Positions 1-8,687 of a stretch of DNA of 27,658 bases are shown here, in pieces (position 1 is the stretch's first letter; each line of letters begins with the position of its first letter). This DNA comes from Gemmatimonadota bacterium (lineage in GTDB: Bacteria; Gemmatimonadota; Gemmatimonadetes; Gemmatimonadales; GWC2-71-9). Below the pieces are notes generated by a model, which searched no databases, was not told the DNA's origin, and worked only from the letters and a program-made list of their open reading frames with translations. The stretch lies in contig QHTW01000185.1 in assembly GCA_003220955.1 (NCBI GenBank), positions 290 to 27,947 of the forward strand. Reading direction: 5' to 3'. The position numbers and the translations under genes are program-made.

Positions 1-2000
1 CATGGATGCGGCTTCCACGCCGGGCTGTGAGCCTCGCCCCCGGCGCTGACCTGATAGCTGTTGGCGCCGTCCGCCCGCGCCGCGAAGATCACCGGGTAGG
101 TGTAACAGTCGTAGTAACTGCAGTCCTCGATCGATCGCACGAATGCGAGCTGCGATCCGTCGACCGACCAGGCCGGCTCTGACCCCGCAAGCCCACTGCC
201 GATCCGCGTGACGCCGGTGCCGTCGGGATTCATGAGGGCGATTTCGTCCGCGCCGAAGCGGGTCGTGGCGAACGCGAGCCGCGAGCCATCCGGCTTCCAG
301 GCGGCGCCGTAGTCGTGTGCCGCATCGGTCGTGAGCCGGACGAAGCCCGTGCCGTCGGCATGCACGGCGCAGAGGTCGTCGTTCCCCGCGTCCACCCGGC
401 AATCGAAGACGATCGTGTTGCCGTCGGGCGACCACGCCGGGCTCCCCACAAATCCGACGCCATTCGTGAGACGCACCACGTTCGAGCCATCGGCGTGCAT
501 GACATAGAGCTCGGGGACGCCGCTGCGCGTCGAAGCGAACGCAATCTTCAGTCCGTCAGGAGACCAGGCCGGGTGGGCCGCGACCGCGGGAGACTCGGTC
601 GTAAGCTGGACCTTGCCCGAGCCGTCGGGATTGACGACGCAGATCTCGACGTTCCCGGCGCTGCTGCAGACGTATGCCAGCCTCGTGCCGTCTGGCGCCC
701 ACGCGGGAGCCTGTCCCGCCGTGACGTTCGTAAGCGTGGATCCATCCGCGCGGACGACAGCGATCTGACCATTCTGTGAAAACGCAATCCGCTCGGCCAA
801 CACGCAGGTGACCGAAAACGTGACGTCCACCGTCCCTCCCGAGGGCACAGTCACGGCAAGAGGGTTGGCACCGCTGAGCGCACAATTCCCGGCCACTCCG
901 GACAGCGTCACACGGTGATCGCCCGCGCGCACCGCGGCGAAGGTGAACCCATCGTTCGCCGCGAAGGGTCGAAACCAGTGGCACGGGTCACTGGGAGATT
1001 GATCGATGCACACGCCGTAGCCATCGGGGTCGATGTCGACACCCGCGGTCGCAGTGTTGATGTGGACGCTGCCTGGCGGCGTGCACGTCATGGTGAACGG
1101 CACTTCCGTGGTGTCAGTCCCCGTGGCGCTGACCGGGCGGGGGTTCGTCCCGCCGATTACGCAGTTGTCGGGCACGCCATTCAGGAGGACGGTGTGATTC
1201 CCCACGGACACGACAATGGTCAATGCTCCACTCAACCCGATCGGTTGGGGCGCCCCCGTATAGCAGTAGAGGTTGTCGTAGTAGTCATACTGGGGATCGA
1301 CGCACACGCTGTAGCCGTTCGGAGCGACTGGCGTCCCCGTGGTCGCGGTAGTGACATGCAGGTGCGGTAGCGCTGTGCAAGTGAGCGACAGCGCGACCTC
1401 GATCGTGTTGCCAGCCGAGACGGTCACCCCCTTGGGGTTGTCGCCGCTCACCGCGCAGTTTCCCGCAATACCCTGGAGTAGCACCCGGTGATCTCCGGCG
1501 GTGACGACGATGGTCGCCGCCCCGTTCACCGCGATCGGCTGGCCATAGGCGCAGGACGTGCCATAGTAGACTACGGACGGATCGACGCAGACACCGTAGC
1601 CGTCAGGGTCGAGATCCACGCCACTGGTCGCGGTCGTGATGTGGAGACTGCCGTGCGTCGTGACGCACTGCACCGCGAACGTCACCGTCGTCAAGGTTTG
1701 CGCCCTGACCCTAATCGTCACGGGATTGAGGCTCGTCACCGTACAATTCGCGGCGGTGCCCCCAAGCACGACGGTGTGCTCGCCGCCCCCGACGTTGATG
1801 TCGGTCCATTGCGTGCTCGCGCCAATCGTGGTCAGCTGCTGGCCATCGACGCTGACTGAGTATCCATCCGGATCAGGTTCCGGCCCCGTCGTAGACACGA
1901 TGACGCGAAGGCTCCCAGGCCCCATTTGGAGCCCGATCGGGTCGGCGCACGAAATCACCAAAAGACACCCGAGGCCCAACACGACGCGACGCCAGCACAT
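1..2000 (-). CDS. Lipoprotein with four PEGA-like repeats and a PD40 beta-propeller (3' end outside window)
   Basis: An uninterrupted minus-strand reading frame runs from ATG at 2000 off the left edge (666 codons visible). The start is supported by AAGGGGG about five bases upstream. The N-terminus is a lipoprotein signal with lipobox VISC (Cys18). Four repeats of about 95 residues follow (roughly 29-115, 116-210, 211-309, 310-400), each with a DPDGY.V.VD core, then a GxHxVxLxGVxxNC segment; repeat 3 has APNGY. From about residue 400 the chain changes to PD40/TolB-like blades, recognisable by WAPDGTRLAY, WSPDGLKIAF, WSPDGNTIVF and WKPDGSRLAF. It is probably an exported, membrane-anchored binding or scaffold protein; no catalytic residues are seen. 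The gene is divergent from a SARP regulator and shares a repeat-bearing promoter with it. The ligand is unknown. Confidence 0.85.
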   Translation of the reverse strand, partial: MCWRRVVLGLGCLLVISCADPIGLQMGPGSLRVIVSTTGPEPDPDGYSVSVDGQQLTTIGASTQWTDINVGGGEHTVVLGGTAANCTVTSLNPVTIRVRAQTLTTVTFAVQCVTTHGSLHITTATSGVDLDPDGYGVCVDPSVVYYGTSCAYGQPIAVNGAATIVVTAGDHRVLLQGIAGNCAVSGDNPKGVTVSAGNTIEVALSLTCTALPHLHVTTATTGTPVAPNGYSVCVDPQYDYYDNLYCYTGAPQPIGLSGALTIVVSVGNHTVLLNGVPDNCVIGGTNPRPVSATGTDTTEVPFTMTCTPPGSVHINTATAGVDIDPDGYGVCIDQSPSDPCHWFRPFAANDGFTFAAVRAGDHRVTLSGVAGNCALSGANPLAVTVPSGGTVDVTFSVTCVLAERIAFSQNGQIAVVRADGSTLTNVTAGQAPAWAPDGTRLAYVCSSAGNVEICVVNPDGSGKVQLTTESPAVAAHPAWSPDGLKIAFASTRSGVPELYVMHADGSNVVRLTNGVGFVGSPAWSPDGNTIVFDCRVDAGNDDLCAVHADGTGFVRLTTDAAHDYGAAWKPDGSRLAFATTRFGADEIALMNPDGTGVTRIGSGLAGSEPAWSVDGSQLAFVRSIEDCSYYDCYTYPVIFAARADGANSYQVSAGGEAHSPAWKPHP

Positions 2001-2063
2001 GAAGCCCCCTTGAAATGGGCACTCGCGCGACCTTTACAACCCGGCCCGGAGCCTACCACTTGT

Positions 2064-2096
2064 AGGGCTTGCCAAGCGTTAGGCGGCCGTTAGGTG
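2064..2096. promoter_or_regulatory. 11-bp direct repeats, candidate SARP operator
   Basis: Read on the minus strand from 2096, the boxes are CACCTAACGGC, CGCCTAACGCT and a weaker TGGCAAGCCCT, spaced exactly 11 bp apart. The shared core is C.AACG. SARP regulators classically bind heptamer direct repeats with an 11-bp period near the -35 region. The tract lies 64-96 bp upstream of the lipoprotein start at 2000 and overlaps the GTG start of the SARP gene at 2094. It could therefore activate the lipoprotein and autoregulate the regulator. The function is inferred from spacing and position. Confidence 0.5.
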
Positions 2097-3245
2097 CTCA
2101 AGCTTCAGCTGTTGGGGTCCCTCGATCTTGTAGACACCGGGCGCGACGTCGCGCCGGTGCTGCGCCGGCCGAAGAGCGTCGCGCTCCTCGCCTATCTCGC
2201 CGCCGCCCGACCCAAAGGCTTCCACCGCCGGGATTCCCTGCTTCCCCTATTCTGGCCGGACCTCGACCAGGCGCACGCGCGGAACGCCCTGCGACAAGCG
2301 GTGCATTCTCTGCGTGAAGGGGTTGGCGCCGGCGCGGTGATCGGTCGTGGCGAGGAAGAATTGGGCGTCGACCGCCAGCGCCTGTGGTGCGACGTCGCGC
2401 AATTCGAACAGGATCTCGATTTGGGCAACGCGAGATCGGCGATCGTGTTATACCGCGGCGAGCTGCTCCATGGCTTCCATGTGTCGGGCGCGAACGAGTT
2501 CGAGCAGTGGCTGGACCAGGAACGGAAGTATCTGACCAAACGAGCGCTGGTGGCAACGCTCGAGCTCTCCAAGCAGGACGAGGCGACCGGCAACTACGTG
2601 GCAGCGCTGGGTTGGGCGCGGCGGGGCGTCGAAATCGGGCCCTATGATGAGAGCGCGCTGCGGCGCCTGCTGCGCCTGCTCGACCATATCGGCCGTCGCG
2701 CCGATGCCGTCCGTGAGTATGAAGAATTCGCGGACCGCCTCGCGCTCGACCTCGAGGTCACGCCGTCACCCGAGACGCGCTCCCTCATGGAGGCAATACC
2801 CGCAGGTCTTCGTCTCAGCCGGGATGTTGAACTCCACGCCGACCGACGGCGGGAGTCAGGGCGCAGCCGCCGCTGTGAACACCGCCCGGGCATCGGCCAG
2901 TGTCCGCAACGTGTTCTCTCGCTCGCTCGGCGTATTCCAGGCGGTGCTCGCCCGCGTCAGCGCGTCCATCCGGTCGATCCAGCGCACGAAAAACGTGGCG
3001 TCGTCCGCCGAGCGCACAGACTCGTCCGCGACACGGACGTAGGTCGGGCTCGTCGACGCGAACGGATACAGATCGAGCACCGGCAACTCGGCGCGATCGC
3101 TGTAGGCCCGCAGCACGTACCAGCCACTCCTCTTCACCGGAACCCACGCGGTGTCGTTGGCCGTCATCTTGTCCCGGGAGAGCGGCACGGTCACGACGAC
3201 TTTGCCATTCCCGATGATCTCGAGATGATCAATCGGCACGTTTGA
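2094..3245 (+). CDS. SARP/BTAD-family transcriptional regulator with a suspect C-terminal tail
   Basis: GTG-started protein of 383 residues as read. Residues 1-95 resemble the OmpR-like winged helix of SARP regulators (LKLQLLGSLDL, then PKSVALLAYLAA, FHRRDSLLPLFWPD, ARNALRQAVHSLRE). Residues about 100-245 form the helical BTAD domain, ending at SPETRSLMEAIPAG. The homologous part stops near base 2830. The remaining ~138 residues are Arg-rich and lie antisense to the well-formed C-terminus of the CehA-like gene, so they are probably not an evolved domain. Either the original stop was lost or the 3' part was removed by rearrangement. No Shine-Dalgarno precedes the GTG, so a leaderless transcript is possible. 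Likely targets are genes carrying the 11-bp repeats at 2064-2096 and 12524-12556. Confidence 0.75.
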   Translation: MLKLQLLGSLDLVDTGRDVAPVLRRPKSVALLAYLAAARPKGFHRRDSLLPLFWPDLDQAHARNALRQAVHSLREGVGAGAVIGRGEEELGVDRQRLWCDVAQFEQDLDLGNARSAIVLYRGELLHGFHVSGANEFEQWLDQERKYLTKRALVATLELSKQDEATGNYVAALGWARRGVEIGPYDESALRRLLRLLDHIGRRADAVREYEEFADRLALDLEVTPSPETRSLMEAIPAGLRLSRDVELHADRRRESGRSRRCEHRPGIGQCPQRVLSLARRIPGGARPRQRVHPVDPAHEKRGVVRRAHRLVRDTDVGRARRRERIQIEHRQLGAIAVGPQHVPATPLHRNPRGVVGRHLVPGERHGHDDFAIPDDLEMINRHV

Positions 3246-5399
3246 TCGCAGCTGCACGACCGCTCTGAGCCGTTGCGTCCCGACCGGTACGGCGATCTCA
3301 TCACCAATCGCGTGGCCCGCGAGCGAAAACTCGAGCAGCGGCGCATTCGTCACGAACGTCCGTCCCGCTTTGATTCCGACCAGCCACGTCGCGTGCTTCA
3401 GCGTCGTGCCCGAGTGCACGAACGTGCGGACCAGGCCGGGCGGTCCGCGCAGGCTCGCGAAATTGGGAAATGCATCCGTCCCCGCCGCCGCCGGCAGCCG
3501 GAATCCGCAATTCAGCAGGCGGTACCAGATCTCGGACGTGATGAGGTGGTCCGAGTAGCCCATGACCTCGAGGTAGTCGACTTTGCCGAGGGCGACGTCG
3601 ACCGGCAGCTCGTAGAGCAGCGGAGCAGTCGTGTCCGCCGGGTCGGGCCTGCTATCGAACGGGTGCACGTACCCGACGAGTGCCCCCTCCGCGTGCGCGA
3701 GATCGGCGACCGTGGCATTCGTCGGGGCGAGACTCGCGGCGGCCGTGTTCGGGTACCCGGCGTACTCGGGGAGCAAGTAGTGCGAGCGCAGGCCGAGGAG
3801 CCCCAGGTGGCCCCAGACGCTGGTGTGAAACTCCTGGGCATGCATCAGCAGGAAGGTTGGGGTCGAGACGGGATCCGCGTCCGTGCGGAAGTAGGCGATG
3901 TCCGGGATCCGCTGCTCCTTGTTCACAATCAGGTTCTCGACCACATGCAGGTCTTCGGCGCGCGCTTGCAAGGCGAGATGCCCGGGGGCGTTGCGGTAGG
4001 CACCGCCGTAGTTCATGTGCACGTGCACATCGCCGCTCCACCAGCCGCGTGCCGGAAGATTGTCGATGCGCTCGAGCACGATGCGGTGCTCTACACGTCG
4101 GCCCGTCGGCACGTTCACGTCGGCACGACTCACGCGGTACTCCGGCCCGCGCCACACTTCGACGTGCACTCGGCCCGCTGGTACGGTCAGCTCAGCCGAT
4201 CCAGAGGAATGGAAATAGGAGTACTCGAACTCGCGCTCTGAGCGATCGAACGCTTCGTCGGCGTGACGCCACGCGTCATCCGGCGCATAGCCTCGACCTT
4301 CAGCCGTCGTCACCGAAATCCGAGCCGCAAGAGGCCGGCCGGCGCGATCCGCCACGCCGATGCGCAACGTTCCCATCGGTTCGCGGTAGCGCCGTTCTCG
4401 CGCTTCGATCGGCTGCTTGCGGCCGCCCAGCACATCGATCACCCAGAGAGAGGTGTTGCCGCCCTCGTTCGAGATGCACGCGATGCGTGAGCCATCGCGT
4501 GACCAGCGCGGCGCCGTCGCGTCAAATTCACCATAGGTGAGCGGAAAGGGATCGCCGCCCTCACTCGTCATGAGCCACAGCTGATTCCATTGCCGGCCGA
4601 GATAGGAGCTGTAGACGACGCGTTTGCCGTCCGGCGACCAGTCGGGACGAGCCTTCCAGGTCGTCTCTTCGTAGCGCAGCTCGCGCAGCGGCGCCCCGGG
4701 TTGCGCCGCCATGCGCCAGAAGCCGCCGGTCCCGTGGATGTGGCCACGATTGGAAACGAGCATGATCTCCTTTCCATCGGGCGACCACGTGGGCGAGATG
4801 TAATGGTCCCACGCGCTGTAGTAGTAGCGCGGCAGCTTGCTGTCGTTGTCTTCCGTAATCCGTAGGGGCGCAGCATGCTGCGCCCCTACATCGGGGACCG
4901 CCGGGCTCAGGACGAAGATGTGCCAGCGCCTGTTGTAGACCGACGAGACGAACGCAATGCGTGAGCCGTCAGGCGACCAGCGCGGCTCGAGGTTGACGGC
5001 GCCGTTCGACGTCAACGGCGTGATAGTGCCGGTCGCCAGATCGAGCAGCTCGAGCTCGATCGCGTCGTGTGCGTAGCGGGCAAACACGACCGCTCGTCCA
5101 TCAGGCGCCCAGTCAGGCTGATAGTCGTAGACCGCGCCCGACGTGAGCTGCGCGGCCGTGTCCGAGCCAATCCGCTGGCGCCACAGCGCGCCTTGCATGG
5201 AGTAGATCAGCTCGGTCCCGTCCGGCGACCAGGTCACCGAGCTCGGCCCGCTGGTCACCTGCGGGACGTACATCTCGCGCCAGTAGTAAGCGTGCGGGAG
5301 ATCGACTTGATGAAGAACTGGTGCGCGCTGTGCCTGGAGGGGCGCAGCGGGCTGCGCCCCTACGAACAACATCACCGCTAGCGCGAGGCGTCGATCCAT
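2856..5399 (-). CDS. Secreted TolB-like propeller fused to CehA/McbA-family metallohydrolase (PHP fold)
   Basis: 847-residue protein. The start chosen is ATG at 5399, which opens a signal peptide (MDRRLALAVMLFVGAQPA...) and overlaps the end of the DUF885 gene by 22 bases. Residues about 55-350 carry PD40 blades (WSPDGTELIY, WAPDGRAVVF, WSPDGSRIAF, WSPDGKEIML, WSPDGKRVVY, WSRDGSRIAC). From about residue 450 there is a PHP-type domain: GDVHVHMNYGG with paired metal-binding histidines, later YVHPFDSRPD and GTDAFPNF. CehA/McbA relatives cleave carbamate or aryl esters, but many family members are uncharacterised, so the substrate is unknown. It is the last gene of the six-gene unit. Two near-identical palindromes are embedded in frame (4862-4889, 5336-5363). 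A longer upstream in-frame extension is rejected because it lies inside the DUF885 gene. Confidence 0.85.
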   Translation of the reverse strand: MDRRLALAVMLFVGAQPAAPLQAQRAPVLHQVDLPHAYYWREMYVPQVTSGPSSVTWSPDGTELIYSMQGALWRQRIGSDTAAQLTSGAVYDYQPDWAPDGRAVVFARYAHDAIELELLDLATGTITPLTSNGAVNLEPRWSPDGSRIAFVSSVYNRRWHIFVLSPAVPDVGAQHAAPLRITEDNDSKLPRYYYSAWDHYISPTWSPDGKEIMLVSNRGHIHGTGGFWRMAAQPGAPLRELRYEETTWKARPDWSPDGKRVVYSSYLGRQWNQLWLMTSEGGDPFPLTYGEFDATAPRWSRDGSRIACISNEGGNTSLWVIDVLGGRKQPIEARERRYREPMGTLRIGVADRAGRPLAARISVTTAEGRGYAPDDAWRHADEAFDRSEREFEYSYFHSSGSAELTVPAGRVHVEVWRGPEYRVSRADVNVPTGRRVEHRIVLERIDNLPARGWWSGDVHVHMNYGGAYRNAPGHLALQARAEDLHVVENLIVNKEQRIPDIAYFRTDADPVSTPTFLLMHAQEFHTSVWGHLGLLGLRSHYLLPEYAGYPNTAAASLAPTNATVADLAHAEGALVGYVHPFDSRPDPADTTAPLLYELPVDVALGKVDYLEVMGYSDHLITSEIWYRLLNCGFRLPAAAGTDAFPNFASLRGPPGLVRTFVHSGTTLKHATWLVGIKAGRTFVTNAPLLEFSLAGHAIGDEIAVPVGTQRLRAVVQLRSNVPIDHLEIIGNGKVVVTVPLSRDKMTANDTAWVPVKRSGWYVLRAYSDRAELPVLDLYPFASTSPTYVRVADESVRSADDATFFVRWIDRMDALTRASTAWNTPSERENTLRTLADARAVFTAAAAP
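4862..4889. repeat. Perfect 28-bp palindrome inside a coding region (copy 1)
   Basis: Each half is GTAGGGGCGCAGCA followed by its exact reverse complement. It lies inside the propeller part of the CehA-like gene and encodes VGAQHAAPLR in frame. A second copy with three changes lies at 5336-5363 in the same codon phase. Short GC-rich palindromes of this kind behave like REP or RPE elements in other genomes; spread beyond this gene cannot be judged here. Confidence 0.8.
5336..5363. repeat. 28-bp imperfect palindrome inside a coding region (copy 2)
   Basis: Differs from the copy at 4862-4889 at three of 28 positions: two central bases and one near the left end. The 10-base arms GGGGCGCAGC and GCTGCGCCCC are intact. 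It encodes VGAQPAAPLQ between the hydrophobic core and the likely cleavage site of the signal peptide of the CehA-like protein. The peptide and codon phase match copy 1. Confidence 0.75.
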
Positions 5400-7093
5400 T
5401 GCTCGATCGCGGCGCGGAGCATCGGAAGCGGGACCGCGCCGTTCTCGAGCACGCGATCGTGAAAGGCGCGGATGTCGAATCGCTTGCCCAGCCGCTGATA
5501 CGCCATCGCCCGGAGCCGCCGGATCTCCAAGCGGCCCAGCCCGTATGACAAGCCCTGGGCGGGCCACACCGGATAGCGATCGACGCCGACTTCCGCGCGC
5601 AGCAACGGGACGTGCGTGTGCTGACGGATGTAGTCGATCGCCTCCTCGCGCGACCATCCGAACGCGTGAATCCCCGTATCCACAACGAGCAACGTCGCCG
5701 ACAGCGTGATGTCGGCCAGCATGCCAAAGCGCGCGGTGTCGGACGAGTACAGCCCCATCTCGTCGGCGAGCTGCTCGGCGTACTCGGCCCACCCCTCGCC
5801 CATGCCCGGCGACCAGAAGTACCGCGCGATAGCGGGAATCGAATCGCCACGTTCCAGCGCAATCGCGCCCTGGAGATGGTGACCGGGGATCGTCTCGTGG
5901 AACGACAACGCCTCGAGATCGGCCCGCGACTTGTGCCGCGGGTCATAGGTGGACAGGTAGTAGATGCCCGGCCGGCTGCCGTCCTCGGCCGGCGGATTCC
6001 ACTCGCCCACACTCTGACGCTCCCGGAACGCCGGGTACGGCTCGACGACAACCGGCGCGCGCGGCAGCCGGCCGAAATACCTGGGAATCGCGCTGCGGGC
6101 ACGCGCCACCGCGTCGCGCGCGCCCGCCAGCATCTCGTCGCGGGTGCGGAACGTGTAAGCGGTGTCGCCGCGCAGCCGCTCGAGCAGCCGGGACACGTCG
6201 CTGGTGCCGAACGCTCGAGTCGCGATCAGCTGCATGGCATTCTCGAGCTGGTCGACCGCCACCAGCCCGATCCGGTGCACGGAGTCGGGCGAGAGGGTCA
6301 GGCCGGTGACCGCCCGAATGCTCGCGCGATAGCAGTCGAGTCCGTGCGGGTTGGCGTAGACGCCGATCTCTTGTCGTGCCTTATCGAGATACTCGGCGGC
6401 CAGGAAATCGCGATATTGCCGCATCGCGGGAAGGATCTGCTGCTCGATCACGTGCCCCAGCTCGGCGACGAATTCGGGCGTGGAATCGCGCCGCGCGGGA
6501 TCGTACAGCGGTGAGCTGGCCAGCGGCGTGGCCAGCAGGGTGTCGATCTCTTTCAGCGCGATCTCGACGTTGTGGCGCGGCGCGGTATAGCCACGGCGCA
6601 ATCCTTCACGATGGTTCGCCATCTCCGTCGCGACATACGCAGGCACCGCCCGCCAGCGCGCGAGCGTTTGGCGCCGCGCCTGATCCGTTCCCACGCCTTG
6701 CAGCGTCGCGAGCGACGTGACGGTCGACAACCAGCCACCCCCCGTGTGCGCCACGCTCCAGAGCTCGAAGCGGCAGACGCGCGTGGCGACGGAGCCTTCG
6801 ATGGCGTCGTGCATGACCCCGTAGGCGATGGCCTCCGGTCTCCCCTCGAGCCGCCGGGGATCGATGTGTCGGAGCTGATCCAGCCAGGCATCTTCCCGTT
6901 CCTGCCAGCGCGTGATGGCGGCCGGCGAGTTGTCGGGCAGCCGATCGTGCGGCCCACTCGCGACGCCATCGAGCGTCGCTTCGTCGGGATGGCGCTCGAA
7001 ATAGGCGATGACATAGGAGTCGGCCAGCTGCCGGACGCGGGTCGCCAGAGAATCGGTGTTGGTCTGAAGAACCAGCGCGAGTGCGAGGATCAT
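5378..7093 (-). CDS. DUF885-family zinc metallopeptidase
   Basis: 571 residues, a typical full length for the family. A short hydrophobic N-terminus (MILALALVLQ) suggests export, though it is a minimal signal. The zinc site is clear: HETIPGHH at about residues 398-405, followed by the family's downstream glutamate motif GEGWAEYAEQLADEMG near 430. Other family segments (GIYYLSTYDPR, YPVWPAQGLSYGLG) are present. DUF885 proteins are putative metallopeptidases; the substrate is unknown. The ATG overlaps the upstream CoA-transferase beta stop in an ATGA quartet, and the 3' end overlaps the CehA-like start by 22 bases, so translational coupling with both neighbours is likely. Confidence 0.88.
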   Translation of the reverse strand: MILALALVLQTNTDSLATRVRQLADSYVIAYFERHPDEATLDGVASGPHDRLPDNSPAAITRWQEREDAWLDQLRHIDPRRLEGRPEAIAYGVMHDAIEGSVATRVCRFELWSVAHTGGGWLSTVTSLATLQGVGTDQARRQTLARWRAVPAYVATEMANHREGLRRGYTAPRHNVEIALKEIDTLLATPLASSPLYDPARRDSTPEFVAELGHVIEQQILPAMRQYRDFLAAEYLDKARQEIGVYANPHGLDCYRASIRAVTGLTLSPDSVHRIGLVAVDQLENAMQLIATRAFGTSDVSRLLERLRGDTAYTFRTRDEMLAGARDAVARARSAIPRYFGRLPRAPVVVEPYPAFRERQSVGEWNPPAEDGSRPGIYYLSTYDPRHKSRADLEALSFHETIPGHHLQGAIALERGDSIPAIARYFWSPGMGEGWAEYAEQLADEMGLYSSDTARFGMLADITLSATLLVVDTGIHAFGWSREEAIDYIRQHTHVPLLRAEVGVDRYPVWPAQGLSYGLGRLEIRRLRAMAYQRLGKRFDIRAFHDRVLENGAVPLPMLRAAIEQWIDASR

Positions 7094-7785
7094 GATTTGA
7101 GATACAGTCGTTTGGGGTCGAGAACCTCCCGCAACAGCTGAAGCTCTGCCGCCGTCGGGGGATCGAGGCGATCCAGCCGTGCCCTGGCGCGAAGATTCCA
7201 GCCCACGGCGGCTTTCACATCGGCGGCTTCAATGCCAGGGTACAGCGCGGCCAACATGAGCTCCCCCTTGTCGTCCGGCTCGAGCACCGCCTTGTCGGTG
7301 ATCACGCGCTTCACCCGCTGGCCGGGACTCGTGACGAAGTCGACGCGCTCCGGGAAGGTGCGCGGCGACAGCTTCGACACGATCAGAATCCGTTGCGCGT
7401 GAATCGCGATCTCCGCCGCGCCGCCGGAGCCGGGGAGGCGCACCTTGGGCCGTTTGTAATCGCCGATGACGGTGGTATTGATGTTGCCATGGCGATCCAC
7501 CTGCGCACCGCCTAGAAATCCCACCTCGATCCGCCCGTTCTGGAGAAACAGCTGAAACACATCGGCCATGCCGCACACCATCAGCGAGCCGGTCACGAGC
7601 GCCGGATCGCCGATCGAGACCGGCAGCCGGGAGGGCGTCGCGCCGACCGCACCCGATTCGTAGATCAGCACGAGATTCGGCGCGTGCGTGCGCCGGGCCA
7701 GATTGCAGGCGAGGTTCGGCAAGCCGATCCCGACGAACACGACCTCGCCATCCGCGAGCTCGCGCGCCGCCACGGCGGCCATCAT
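7090..7785 (-). CDS. CoA-transferase beta subunit (family I, glutaconate/3-oxoadipate type)
   Basis: 231 residues and intact. Family features are the N-terminal GEVVFVGIGLPNLACNLARR, the YESGAVGATPSR segment that carries the conserved ESG, and GGAQVDRHGNINTT. The enzyme type moves CoA between acyl groups as an alpha/beta heteromer. The partner is the gene just upstream (stop at 7811), which is frame-broken here. No in-frame ATG, GTG or TTG exists between the upstream in-frame stop and ATG 7785, which fixes the start. It is followed by an ATGA overlap with the DUF885 gene. The acyl substrate cannot be read from sequence; context with two aminotransferases suggests a keto or amino acid degradation product. 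Confidence 0.85.
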   Translation of the reverse strand: MMAAVAARELADGEVVFVGIGLPNLACNLARRTHAPNLVLIYESGAVGATPSRLPVSIGDPALVTGSLMVCGMADVFQLFLQNGRIEVGFLGGAQVDRHGNINTTVIGDYKRPKVRLPGSGGAAEIAIHAQRILIVSKLSPRTFPERVDFVTSPGQRVKRVITDKAVLEPDDKGELMLAALYPGIEAADVKAAVGWNLRARARLDRLDPPTAAELQLLREVLDPKRLYLKS

Positions 7786-7810
7786 CTCGTCGGGCGTGTA
7801 GGGGGGTGCG

Positions 7811-8676
7811 TCAGAAGCCGTAGTTCACCCCGGCGCAGCGCTGCTCGCCCGCCTTGAGCCGCTCCATCAGCCTCGACTGCTTCTTCATATACTCGGCCCG
7901 ATCCTGGACACCGTAGACGAACTCATCGAGGTAGTGTGCCAGCTCCGCGCGGTCACGCGAGATCTCCTCCCAGCCGACGTAAAAATCATTATCGCGGTCA
8001 TAGTAACCCTGCGCGTACGAAGGATGCGCACCCCAGGGCTCGACGACGACGGCACTCACGATGGCGGCGGGGATCAGCGTGCGATTGGGATCCGACCGAA
8101 TCACGCGCTCATCGACCAGCTCCTCGACGACGACGATCACGCGCTCCGACGCGAATGCCGCTTCCTTCTGGACGCCCAGCAGTCCCCAGATCTGCGCCGT
8201 TGCGCGTGCACGATCGTCACATCGGGATTCAACGCCGGGACCGTGGCCAGCGCCTCGCCCGTGTAGGGGCAGGTCACCGATTTGATGCGGGGATTGGCCT
8301 TGGGGAGATCGGTGCCGGCGTAATCACGCAGCGTCCAGAACGGCAGCCGCGCCGCGCCCGCCGAGAAGCGCGCCACCATGCCGAAGTGCGAGTACTCCTC
8401 AATCTCGAGTGTGCCGCCTTCCACGGCGCGGCGGAACGCGTGCAGCGATCCGACGCCGGGATTGCCGGCCCAGGAGAAGACCAGCTTCTTCGCACAGCCC
8501 GCGGCGATCATCTGGTCGTAGATCAGATCCGGGGTCAGGCGACACAGCGTCAGATCGCGGCGCCGCTGGCGAATGATCTCGTGCCCGGCGGCGAACGAGA
8601 TGAGATGGGTGAAGCCTTCGATGACGACGACGTCGCCGTCGCGCACGTTGCGAGCGACGGCGTCCCGCAGCGACAT
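7811..8676 (-). pseudogene. CoA-transferase alpha subunit, broken by a small deletion and frameshift
   Basis: The first frame (ATG 8676, MSLRDAVARNVRDGD...) carries the N-terminal two thirds: EGFTHLISFAAGHEI, FSWAGNPGVGSLH, TVPALNPDVTIVHAQR. The remainder is in another frame (QIWGLLGVQKEAAFASE, VIVVVEELVDERVIRSD, AHPSYAQGYYDRDNDFY) and ends at 7811, 25 bases before the beta subunit. The switch lies between 8190 and 8206, at GCGCAACGGCGCAG. Relatives as I recall them read HAQRAD..GNxQ(I/L)WG, so about six residues (ADxxGN) are missing and the lesion is best explained by a deletion of roughly 19 bases. As written it cannot make a full subunit. Both flanks retain conserved protein sequence, so the lesion is recent or an assembly error. 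Confidence 0.8.
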
Positions 8677-8687
8677 GACTTTTGACG

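Noticed and set aside
5400..5792. N-terminal extension of the CehA-like protein to 978 residues
   Set aside because: The extension is out-of-frame DUF885 sequence; ATG 5399 opens a proper signal peptide.
7817..7850. A third copy of the GGGGCGCAGC palindrome (GGCGCAGCGCTGCTCGCC)
   Set aside because: It is only partly similar, lacks the GTAGGGG ends and is ordinary coding sequence of the CoA-transferase alpha gene.
8190..8206. Programmed ribosomal frameshift in the CoA-transferase alpha gene
   Set aside because: No slippery heptamer, and conserved residues (ADxxGN) are missing, so a deletion explains it better.
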